Assembly: GCF_016803395.1 (NCBI RefSeq)
Contig: NZ_JAEVHL010000008.1
Location: forward strand, 1 to 64,000
Reading direction: 5' to 3'
DNA length: 64,000 nucleotides
Source: Micromonospora tarensis
GTDB lineage: Bacteria; Actinomycetota; Actinomycetes; Mycobacteriales; Micromonosporaceae
The notes under the pieces are model-generated. The model searched no databases and was not told the origin of the DNA. It saw only the letters and a program-made list of their open reading frames with translations. A program made the translations under genes and the position numbers. Positions within the stretch are counted from its first letter, which is position 1; the number at the start of each line of letters is the position of its first letter. Shown here one piece after another: positions 56,959 to 64,000 of this stretch.

Positions 56959-59760
56959 TCAGGCCGAGGTGTGGTACGCCAGTACGCCCCGGTTGATCGC
57001 CGCGATCGCCTGTCGGGCGGTGGAGCGCAGCTCCGGTGCCGCGCCGCCGGAGTCGGCGAGCTGACCGAGCAGATCGACGACCTGGCGGGCCCACCGGACG
57101 AAGTCACCAGCGGGCATCTCACCGTCGATCTCGTGCCCGCTGCCGAGCACCTTGGCCAGCGCCTCACCCCGCGCCCACCGGTAGACCGGCCAGGCGAAAC
57201 CGAGATCCGGCTCCCGGGTCGCGGTCAACCCCCGCGCCGCCTCGTCGGCCTCGATCTCCCCCCACAGCTTCAGCGTCTCGTCGACCGCGTCGGCGACCGG
57301 GCCGCGCGGCAGCGACGCCCGCTCGTCGACGTCGCGGCGCGCCTCGAACACCACCACCGACACCGCGGCGGCCAACTCGGCCGGGGACAGCCCGTTCCAC
57401 ACCCCCCGGCGCAGACACTCGGCGACCAGCAGATCCGCCTCGGTCCAGATCCGACCGAGCATCCGACCGGCGTCGGTGACCGCGCCGTCGCGGGCCAGGT
57501 AGCCGCGCTCGGTCAGCAGCGCCACGATCCGGTCGAACGTGCGGGCGAGCGACCCGGTCCGCCCGCTGACCCGCTGGCGCAGCTCCTCCGTGTCGCGCTC
57601 CAACCGCCGACGCCGCTCCGCCCAGCGGGCGTGCTCCTCCCGCTCCGGGCAGGCGTGGCAGGGGTGACGGCGCAGCTCGGTGCGGAGCTGGGTGATCTGG
57701 TGGTCCTCGCCGCTCACCTGCCGGGAACGGCCACCGCGCCGCCCGCCGTGCCGGTCCAGACCGGTGCCGCTGACCTCCGCGGCGAGATCCCGCCGGGCGG
57801 CCGGTGACCGGTGGTTGAAGTGCTTGGGCACCCGGATCCGGGCCAGCACCTCCGCCGGAGTGGTGAAGTCGCCGGGGCTGACCCGCCCGGCCCAGCGATC
57901 CTGGGTGAGCACCAGCGGTCGGGGTTCACCGAACCCACCGGTCGCCGGGTCCAGCACGACGGCCAACCCGGCCCGCCGGCCCGACGGCACCCGGATGACG
58001 TCGCCGACCCGCAACCGCTCCAGCGACTCCACCGCGGCGGCCTTGCGCTGGGTCTGCCCCTGCCGGGCGATGGCCTTCTCCCGGTCGGCGATCGCCACCC
58101 GCAGTGCGAAGTACTCGTCGAAGTCACCGTGGTGGCAGGCGGCGTCCGCGCCGTACGCCTCGATGGTCTCGGTGTTGCGCTGCACCTGCCGGGCCAGACC
58201 GACCACCGACCGGTCCGCCTGGAACTGGGCGAACGACGACTCCAGCAACGCCCGGGCCGGCTCCGCGCCGACCGTGCCGACCAGGTTCACCGCCATGTTG
58301 TACGAGGGTCGGAAGCTGGAGCGCAGCGGGTAGGTGCGGGTGGAGGCGAGCCCGGCCACGTGCCGGGGGTCGGTCTCCGGGGACCACACCACGACCGCGT
58401 GCCCCTCCACGTCGATGCCCCGGCGGCCGGCCCGTCCGGTGAGCTGCGTGTACTCCCCCGGGGTCAGGTCGACGTGCGCCTCGCCGTTGTACTTGACGAG
58501 GCGTTCCAGCACCACGCAGCGGGCCGGCATGTTGATGCCCAGCGCCAGGGTCTCGGTGGCGAAGACCGCCTTGACCAGGCCGCGGACGAAGAGTTCCTCG
58601 ACGACCTCCTTGAACACCGGCAGCATGCCGGCGTGGTGCGCGGCCAGGCCCCGCTCCAGGCCGTCCAGCCACTCCCAGTACCCGAGGACCGACAGGTCCT
58701 CGCCGGGAATGGCGGTCACCCTGGACTCGACGACCCGCCGGATCTCCGCCCGCTCCTCGGGCGAGGTGAGTCGCAGCCCGGCGGCGAGACACTGCTGCAC
58801 CGCGGCGGCGCACCCGGCCCGGCTGAAGATGAACAGGATCGCCGGCAGCAGCCCCTCCCGGTCCAGCCGGTCGACGATGTCCGGGCGCAGCGGGCCACGC
58901 CAGCGTGGGCCACGTCGGCCAGCACCGGGCCCCGCGCTGCGGCCCTCACCCAGCTCCAGCCGCCGCGCGGTCTCCCGGGTGTAGCGCAGCAGCTCCGGAT
59001 GCACGTCGTGCTTGCGGGCCGCGTCGGCGTCGTGGAACAGGTCGAACATCCGCTTGCCGACCAGCATGTGCTGCCACAACGGCACCGGACGGTGCTCGCT
59101 GACCACCACGGCGGTCTCACCGCGTACGGTGACCAGCCAGTCGGCGAACTCCTCGGCGTTGGAGACGGTCGCGGACAGCGAGATCAGGGTGACCGAGGCG
59201 GGCAGGTGGATGATCACCTCTTCCCACACCCCACCGCGGAACCGGTCGGCGAGGTAGTGCACCTCGTCCATCACCACGTAGGCCAGCCCCTGGAGGGTGC
59301 TGGAGCCCGCGTAGAGCATGTTGCGCAGCACCTCGGTGGTCATCACCACCACCGGCGCGTCGCCGTTGATCGCGTTGTCGCCCGTCAGCAGGCCGACCTG
59401 GTCGGCCCCGTAGCGGGCGACCAGGTCGTGGTACTTCTGGTTGGACAACGCCTTGATCGGAGTGGTGTAGAAGCACTTGCGCCGGGCCGGTCGGGTCGAC
59501 GCGTCGGCGGCGGGTGCCGGGTCGTCGGGCCGCCCGCGCAACGCCAGGTGTACGGCGAACTCCCCGACCACCGTCTTACCGGCGCCGGTGGGAGCGCAGA
59601 CCAGGACGCCGCTGCCCCGCTCCAACGACTGGCACGCCTCCCGCTGGAAGTCGTCGAGGTCGAACCCCAGATCGAGGGCGAACTCGTCCAGCGCCGGAAA
59701 CTCGGAGGCCTGTGCGGCCCGGCGGCGCGCCGCTGCGTACCGCTCGGCGGGGCTCGACAT
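56959..59760 (-). CDS. helY: DEAD/DEAH-box RNA helicase of the Ski2/HelY family
   Basis: A 933-residue cytosolic ATPase. Motif I is VCAPTGAGKTVVGEF, Ia YTTPIKALSNQKYHDL, motif II VVMDEVHYLADRFRGG, motif III LISLSATVSNAEEF, motif V TETLALGINMPARC and motif VI TQLTGRAGRRGIDVEG. The C-terminal DSHCT-like helical region (about 750-933) and a Cys pair CHACPEREEHARW are typical of actinobacterial HelY, usually near tatC as here. Probable role is RNA processing or decay. Its start is divergent to the HAD gene; the frame is intact through 2.8 kb. Confidence 0.97.
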   Translation of the reverse strand: MSSPAERYAAARRRAAQASEFPALDEFALDLGFDLDDFQREACQSLERGSGVLVCAPTGAGKTVVGEFAVHLALRGRPDDPAPAADASTRPARRKCFYTTPIKALSNQKYHDLVARYGADQVGLLTGDNAINGDAPVVVMTTEVLRNMLYAGSSTLQGLAYVVMDEVHYLADRFRGGVWEEVIIHLPASVTLISLSATVSNAEEFADWLVTVRGETAVVVSEHRPVPLWQHMLVGKRMFDLFHDADAARKHDVHPELLRYTRETARRLELGEGRSAGPGAGRRGPRWRGPLRPDIVDRLDREGLLPAILFIFSRAGCAAAVQQCLAAGLRLTSPEERAEIRRVVESRVTAIPGEDLSVLGYWEWLDGLERGLAAHHAGMLPVFKEVVEELFVRGLVKAVFATETLALGINMPARCVVLERLVKYNGEAHVDLTPGEYTQLTGRAGRRGIDVEGHAVVVWSPETDPRHVAGLASTRTYPLRSSFRPSYNMAVNLVGTVGAEPARALLESSFAQFQADRSVVGLARQVQRNTETIEAYGADAACHHGDFDEYFALRVAIADREKAIARQGQTQRKAAAVESLERLRVGDVIRVPSGRRAGLAVVLDPATGGFGEPRPLVLTQDRWAGRVSPGDFTTPAEVLARIRVPKHFNHRSPAARRDLAAEVSGTGLDRHGGRRGGRSRQVSGEDHQITQLRTELRRHPCHACPEREEHARWAERRRRLERDTEELRQRVSGRTGSLARTFDRIVALLTERGYLARDGAVTDAGRMLGRIWTEADLLVAECLRRGVWNGLSPAELAAAVSVVVFEARRDVDERASLPRGPVADAVDETLKLWGEIEADEAARGLTATREPDLGFAWPVYRWARGEALAKVLGSGHEIDGEMPAGDFVRWARQVVDLLGQLADSGGAAPELRSTARQAIAAINRGVLAYHTSA

Positions 59761-59846
59761 GGCACCAAGATTAGTGCGTGCGGGGCGGCGTCACCCCACA
59801 AGGCCGTCCGGAGGGGCCGTCGGGGGCGGTCGGTAGGGTGCACGGC

Positions 59847-60603
59847 GTGCCGGACCATGCCGAACCGCCCAAGACCAGTCCGCCGGGCAGCACCGACCGC
59901 CGGGCGTCCCGACGCCCGGTGAAGGCGGTGCTCTTCGACTTCCACGGCACGCTGGCACAGGTGGAGGAGCCCCGGCAGTGGGTGCGCGAGGCCGCGGCCG
60001 CCTGCGGGGTCACCCTGGACCAGGTCCGGGCCACCGCGCTGGCCGACCGGCTGCTGACCGCCGGGCGCGCCGGTGGCCCACTGCCGGCGCGGGTGCCACC
60101 CCGACTGGCCGAGCTGTGGGCCGACCGGGACCTCTACCAACACGCCCACCGGGGCGCGTACACCGGGCTGGCCGAGACCGTCGACGCGGGCATCGAGGGC
60201 TTCGCCGACGCGCTCTACGAGCGGCTGCTGAGCGCCGAGGGCTGGCTACCGTACGCGGACACCGCCGCCACGCTGCGCGCGTTGCGCGACGCCGGGATGC
60301 CGGTCGCGGTGGTCAGCAACATCGGCTTCGACCTGCGGCCGCACTTCGACACGTGGGGCTTCACCGACCTGGTCGACGCGTTCGTGCTCTCCTACGAAGT
60401 CGGGCGCTGCAAGCCCGACCCGGCGATCTTCTGGCGCGCCTGCGGCATGCTCGGCGTCGACCCCGAGCAGACACTGATGGTCGGCGACACGCCGGCGGAC
60501 GCGGGCGCGGTGGCCGCCGGCTGCTCGGTGCTGTGCTCCCGGCAGCGACCCGGGCCGGGAGAACGGCCTGGGCGCGGTGCTCGATCTCGCCCTGCCCGGC
60601 TGA
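59847..60603 (+). CDS. HAD family hydrolase (frameshifted at the C-terminus)
   Basis: About 252 residues. Motif I is AVLFDFHGTLAQVEE, motif II the Ser in VAVVSNIGFDLRPHF, motif III Lys in VGRCKPDPAIFWRACG and motif IV MVGDTPADAGAVAAGC. Two single bases appear to be missing near 60531 and 60546; with them the end reads CSVLVLPAADPGRENGLG and stops at 60603. GTG 59847 was chosen; a GTG at 59838 is possible. Substrate unknown. It is divergent from helY. Confidence 0.85.
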
Positions 60604-60679
60604 CCCGCACTCCGCCCGCCGCGTAGGCCGGCGGCGACGGGCGGCGGGCAGCGCGACCGTCACCCACCTCAACCCATCC

Positions 60680-60728
60680 AGATCTTGGACAGTTTCCGTC
60701 AGGAGCTAACGGAAACTGTCCAAGATCT
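60680..60728. repeat. Perfect 20-bp inverted repeat with 9-base loop
   Basis: Arms 60680-60699 and 60709-60728 are exact complements; outer bases are AGATCTTGG. It may terminate the HAD transcript, but length and perfection are also typical of a dispersed palindromic repeat. Confidence 0.85.
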
Positions 60729-60977
60729 CACCAGGTTGCGGTACGTCGGCGGCGCGGCCGGCGAGGTCAGGACCTCAAGGCCAACGGACCAGCGGACCCC
60801 ACGCCACTACGTGACCGATCAGCCAACCAGCGAACCCATCGCGCGGCACCGCCGACCACGTCCGCACGGCACCGGCCGACCAGACACCGGGTGCCAGCGA
60901 CCGACCCGGAACCGGCGCTGCCGACCTACGGCATCAATCGTCGGCGCCGTCAGTCGCCACACCACGAACCCTTTCAC

Positions 60978-61062
60978 CGCCAAGATCGCGCAAGATCCTG
61001 GTTGTAGTGGCCTTCGGCGCGGTCCGAGACCACTGGAACAACGATCGAGCACGATCTTGGCG
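60978..61062. repeat. 85-bp imperfect inverted repeat, MITE/REP-like
   Basis: The left half (60978-61020) and the complement of the right half (61021-61062) both start CGCCAAGATCG and agree along most of their 42 bases, with AGTGG in the middle of each. There is no coding capacity. It shares the AAGATC core with the nearby element at 60680. Confidence 0.75.
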
Positions 61063-61207
61063 GCGACGTCAGCGAGCCCGCCGGGCTCGGCAAGGCGGAA
61101 CCGTGGGGCCGCCGGGTGGTGGCGGCGGATCCGCTACGGGCGTGCGCGGGGTCACGGGGTGGGTACCGCCTCGGCCGGGCCGCCGCGCAGCGCCTACCGT
61201 CCTGCGC

Positions 61208-62118
61208 GTGACGGAAACTCTGCAGCCCACGCCACAGCCGGTCCGGACGCGACCGCCCGGCGCGGTGGCGTCGCCGCCGTGGGGCTGGTGCTCGGCGGGG
61301 CCCTGTCGGTGCAGTTCGGCTCCGCCGTGGCCGCGCTGCTCTTCCCGCGTACCGGAGTGGCCGGCGCGGTGACCCTGCGACTGACCATCTCGGCGGCGCT
61401 GCTGCTCGTCGTGTGCCGGCCCCGGCTGCGCGGGCACGACCGCTCGGCCTGGCTCGCGGCGGGCGCGTTCGGGTTGGCGCTGGCCGGCATGAACTCGCTG
61501 TTCTACCAGGCCATCGAACGCATCCCACTGGGCCCGGCGGTGACCCTGGAGGTGCTCGGCCCCCTCGCGTTGTCGGTGTTCAGCGCCCGTCGACCGGCCA
61601 GCTGGGGTTGGGCGGGGCTGGCCCTGGCCGGAGTGGTCCTACTCGGGCAGGGGGGCTTCGACCGGCTGAACCCGGCCGGGGTGGCCTTCGCCTTCGGCGC
61701 CGGAGCCATGTGGGCCGCGTACATCGTGCTGAGCGCCCGGGTCGGCGACCGCTTCCCGGGCGTGGATGGTCTGGCCCTGGCCCTGACCCTCGCCGCGCTG
61801 GTCACCCTGCCGCTGGGCATCCTCGACGGCGGCGCGGCGCTGCTCGACCCGTCGGTGCTGACGCTCGGGGCCGCCCTGGCGGTGCTCGCCTCCGGGCTGC
61901 CCTACACGCTGGAGCTGCTGGCGCTGCGGCGGATCCCCACCGCCACCTTCGCGGTGCTGATGAGTCTCGGCCCGGCCGTCGCCACGCTCGCCGGTTGGCT
62001 GGTGCTCCGGCAGGCGCTGACCCTGCTGGAGTGCGCCGCCATCGTGCTGGTCATCGCGGCCAGCATCGGCGCGGTGCGGGTCAACGTAGCAGCCGCACGG
62101 CGCCCGGAACGGCGCTGA
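61208..62118 (+). CDS. EamA family (RhtA-like) drug/metabolite exporter, frameshifted at the N-terminus
   Basis: About 304 residues with ten hydrophobic segments in two five-helix repeats. GTG 61208 (VTETLQPTPQPVRT) is the natural start; the membrane part beginning GGVAAVGLVLGGALSVQF is in another frame, joined by one missing base between 61215 and 61270. Signatures include NSLFYQAIERIPLGPAVTLE and LPYTLELLALRRIPTATF, as in threonine/homoserine exporters. Its end overlaps the converging kinase gene by 38 bases. Confidence 0.9.
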
Positions 62119-62995
62119 TCGTCACCGGCAGGTCCAGGGAGCGTTCCCCGTCGGCGTACGTGGTGATGCCCTCGGCGGCCAGCTCCACGGTGCGGGCCCG
62201 GAAGCTGCGCACCAGCGGATGGTCGACGTGGGTGCCCTGGTAGATGCGCGGCTTCACCCGGATCAGGGTCCGCCGGTCGACCCGACCCGCCACCACCACG
62301 TCCAGCAGCCCGTCGGTCGGGTCGGCGTCGGGGCAGATCCGCATCCCGCCGCCGTAGCTGGGGCAGTTGCCCACCGCCACCAGCACCGCGTCCAGCTCGT
62401 GCGGCACCCCGTCCAGGCGCAGCGTGTAGCGGCGGGGCCGCAGCCGGGCCAACTCGACCAGGATGGCCAGGTCGTACCGGCGCTGACCGCGCGGCCAGCG
62501 CATCCGGTTGGCCCGCTCGTTGACGATCGCGTCGAACCCGGCCGCGAGGACCGCCCCGTACCAGCGCTCGGTGCCGTCGGTACGGGTCATCCGGGCCAGG
62601 TCGACGGCGCTGCTCCGGCCGGCGCGCAGCGCCCCGGCGATCACCGCCACCGCCGTGAGGGGGTTGGCCGGGAAGTCGGTGTCGAGGGCGAAGTCGTTGC
62701 CGGTGCCGGCGGGGACCGGGCCGAACGGCACGTCGGTGCCGGCGACCGCCTGTAGCGCCCGGTGCACCGTGCCGTCTCCACCGACGGCCACCAGCGCGCC
62801 CGCGCCATCGGCCACCGCCCCACGGCACGCCGCCTCCGCCTCGGCGGGACTGGACGCCGGCAACAGCCGGATCGGTCGATCGGCGGCGGCCAACCCGTCC
62901 AGCAGCCGGGGCAGCAGCGCCCGGTGCCGACCCCGAGCAGCGGTCGGGTTGGCGAGCACGGCGACCGGGCCGGGCCGGTGGTCGTCTGCGGTCAC
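62081..62995 (-). CDS. Diacylglycerol kinase-like lipid kinase (YegS/DagK family)
   Basis: A 304-residue ATP-dependent kinase. Phosphate-binding and catalytic motifs are VAVLANPTAARGRHRALLP, LVAVGGDGTVHRALQ and FGPVPAGTGNDFALDTDFP. The C-terminal beta-sandwich includes GMRICPDADPTDGLLDVVV. It phosphorylates a lipid such as diacylglycerol at the membrane. GTG 62995 is chosen; ATG 63031 is possible but adds unconserved residues. It follows tatC on the same strand, separated by a terminator. Confidence 0.92.
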   Translation of the reverse strand: MTADDHRPGPVAVLANPTAARGRHRALLPRLLDGLAAADRPIRLLPASSPAEAEAACRGAVADGAGALVAVGGDGTVHRALQAVAGTDVPFGPVPAGTGNDFALDTDFPANPLTAVAVIAGALRAGRSSAVDLARMTRTDGTERWYGAVLAAGFDAIVNERANRMRWPRGQRRYDLAILVELARLRPRRYTLRLDGVPHELDAVLVAVGNCPSYGGGMRICPDADPTDGLLDVVVAGRVDRRTLIRVKPRIYQGTHVDHPLVRSFRARTVELAAEGITTYADGERSLDLPVTISAVPGAVRLLR

Positions 62996-63091
62996 GGGCA
63001 GCACCGTACCGGTCGGACACCCCCCGTTCACCAGGGGCAGGCGCGGTCACTTTCAGTCCCGTGGTCGGCGCGGCCGGTGAGGCCCGGACAG

Positions 63092-63128
63092 GCCGACGCC
63101 GCCCCCGGGAACCGGGGGCGGCGTCGGC
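63092..63128 (-). terminator. Strong terminator after tatC
   Basis: A 17-bp perfect stem (63092-63108 with 63112-63128) and GAA loop lie 22 bp after the tatC stop. Confidence 0.9.
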
Positions 63129-63149
63129 AGGAGGAACAGTGCGCGCCGG

Positions 63150-64000
63150 TCAGGTCATGTCGTCGTAGCGTCGCTCGATCGGCGCCGGTGGAGCGATCGG
63201 ATCGGGTACGCCGATCGGCGTGCTCGCGTCGACCCGCTGCCCCGCCACGACCGGGTCCGCGTCGAACTCCAACGGCGACACCTCGTCGTCGTCGATGCCG
63301 GCGTAGATCTCCTTGCCCCGGCCCCGCCGCTTGTCGTTGAGGAACGCGATGCCCACCGCGCCGAAGTAGAGCGCGGACAGACAGATCGCCAACGCGGTCA
63401 TCCCGAACGGGTCCGGGGTGGGTGTCACCACGGCGGAGAACGCGAAGAACACGAAGATCGCCACGCGCCACCAGCTGAGCAGCCGCTTCGCGCTGGCGAT
63501 GCCCACGAAGTTGAGCATCAGCACCAGCAGCGGGAACTCGAACGCCACCCCGAACAGCAGGATCAGGTTGGTGACGAAGGAGATGTACTTGGTGATCTCC
63601 AGGGTCGTGCTGATCTCGCTGTCCGAGATGCTGAGCAGGAACTCCAGGCCCTTGGCCGTCACGAAGTACGCCAGCACCGCGCCGGCCGCGAACAGCGGCG
63701 CGGCCAGGGCGGTGAAGAAGTACGCGTAACGCCGCTCGTGCCGGTGCAGGCCGGGCGCGATGAACGCCCAGAGCTGGTAGAGCCACACCGGCGCGGCCAC
63801 GATCAACCCGACCCAGAGCGCGACCTTCAGGTTGAGCAGGAACAGGTCGGCCGGGCCGAGCTGGACGAACTCACACTTGCCCTCGACATACCTGGCCTGC
63901 GGCAGGTCGCAGTAGGGCTGCTGGAGCAGGTGCAGCACCGGCTCGGCCAACCAGATGCCGAAGCCGAAGCCGACCAGGATCGCCACGGAGGCGCGGAACA
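63150..64000 (-). CDS. tatC: Sec-independent protein translocase TatC, N-terminus outside window
   Basis: The visible 283 codons contain five or six membrane helices of TatC, the membrane receptor for twin-arginine signals. Conserved stretches are PADLFLLNLKVALWVGLIVA, PVWLYQLWAFIAPGLHRHE, FGVAFEFPLLVLMLNFVGI and VVTPTPDPFGMTALAICLS. After the last helix there is an unusually long polar tail of about 65 residues (KRRGRGKEIYAGIDDDEVSP onward), common in actinobacteria. The start codon is beyond position 64000. It would serve the Tat-exported GH127 enzyme among others. Confidence 0.97.
   Translation of the reverse strand, partial: FRASVAILVGFGFGIWLAEPVLHLLQQPYCDLPQARYVEGKCEFVQLGPADLFLLNLKVALWVGLIVAAPVWLYQLWAFIAPGLHRHERRYAYFFTALAAPLFAAGAVLAYFVTAKGLEFLLSISDSEISTTLEITKYISFVTNLILLFGVAFEFPLLVLMLNFVGIASAKRLLSWWRVAIFVFFAFSAVVTPTPDPFGMTALAICLSALYFGAVGIAFLNDKRRGRGKEIYAGIDDDEVSPLEFDADPVVAGQRVDASTPIGVPDPIAPPAPIERRYDDMT

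Larger units (their letters stand above)
60604..61207. other. Intergenic region with two palindromic elements
   Basis: About 600 bases without a supported gene. It contains a perfect 20-bp inverted repeat (60680-60728) and an 85-bp imperfect inverted repeat (60978-61062). The long open frame that crosses it into the EamA gene has low-complexity, unconserved sequence. Confidence 0.7.

Noticed and set aside
60685..61207. N-terminal extension of the EamA protein through the intergenic palindromes
   Set aside because: Sequence is unconserved and crosses both inverted repeats; a GTG start at 61208 in another frame fits family length.

Overview
This is a GC-rich actinomycete chromosome segment, most likely Micromonosporaceae (Micromonospora-like). 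Supporting signs are extreme GC3, frequent GTG starts, secreted CAZymes with ricin-type (CBM13) tails, a Ni-type superoxide dismutase, a HelY-type helicase and a TatC with a long polar C-terminal tail. No rRNA, tRNA, CRISPR array, phage or insertion sequence was recognised. The taxonomic call is inference from gene content.

Layout. 1-7 kb holds small housekeeping and regulatory genes: a partial TPR protein, a broken GNAT, a DUF1801 protein, an inositol-monophosphatase relative, MarR plus a small membrane protein, a HAD phosphatase, sodN and an unusual radical SAM gene. 7-17 kb holds a secreted pectate lyase, a damaged alpha/beta hydrolase, a DUF916/WxL-like surface pair and two GH43 arabinan/xylan enzymes that share a C-terminal domain. 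17-24 kb is a sugar ABC operon (binding protein, two permeases, serine hydrolase) divergent from a LacI regulator and a GH32-like enzyme; matching CTAAA-N4-TTTAG operators flank the regulator. 24-32 kb is a monosaccharide ABC system (ATPase, two permeases, binding protein) with a sugar epimerase and a secreted beta-helix protein. 32.8-36.4 kb is one very large ThuA/glucose-dehydrogenase/PKD/CBM13 protein.

36-45 kb is a compact catabolic operon controlled by a divergent GntR regulator: binding protein, two permeases, acid-sugar dehydratase, Zn-alcohol dehydrogenase, SDR, lactonase and aldose dehydrogenase. It looks like an oxidative (non-phosphorylating) L-fucose-type pathway. 45-54 kb is a hemicellulose cluster: feruloyl esterase, GH10 xylanase, GH43 and GH127. 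54-64 kb returns to a core-like region: SMP-30-like protein, exo/endonuclease, MHYT sensor, helY, HAD, EamA transporter, diacylglycerol-kinase-like protein and tatC.

How it works together. Secreted enzymes (PL1, GH43, GH10, GH127, CE1) would cut pectin and arabinoxylan. Three ABC systems import the products and two pathways modify or oxidise the monosaccharides. Four copies of a TGTTAGCGCTAACA-like operator lie near GH43, GH10 and GH127 genes and suggest one distant LacI-type regulator for the whole hemicellulose set. Two ABC operons lack an ATPase and presumably share one encoded elsewhere.

Quality warning. At least fifteen genes need reading-frame corrections, and every one can be explained by missing single bases, usually G or C. 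This points to uncorrected sequencing errors rather than true gene decay, so the frameshifted genes are annotated here across the break.
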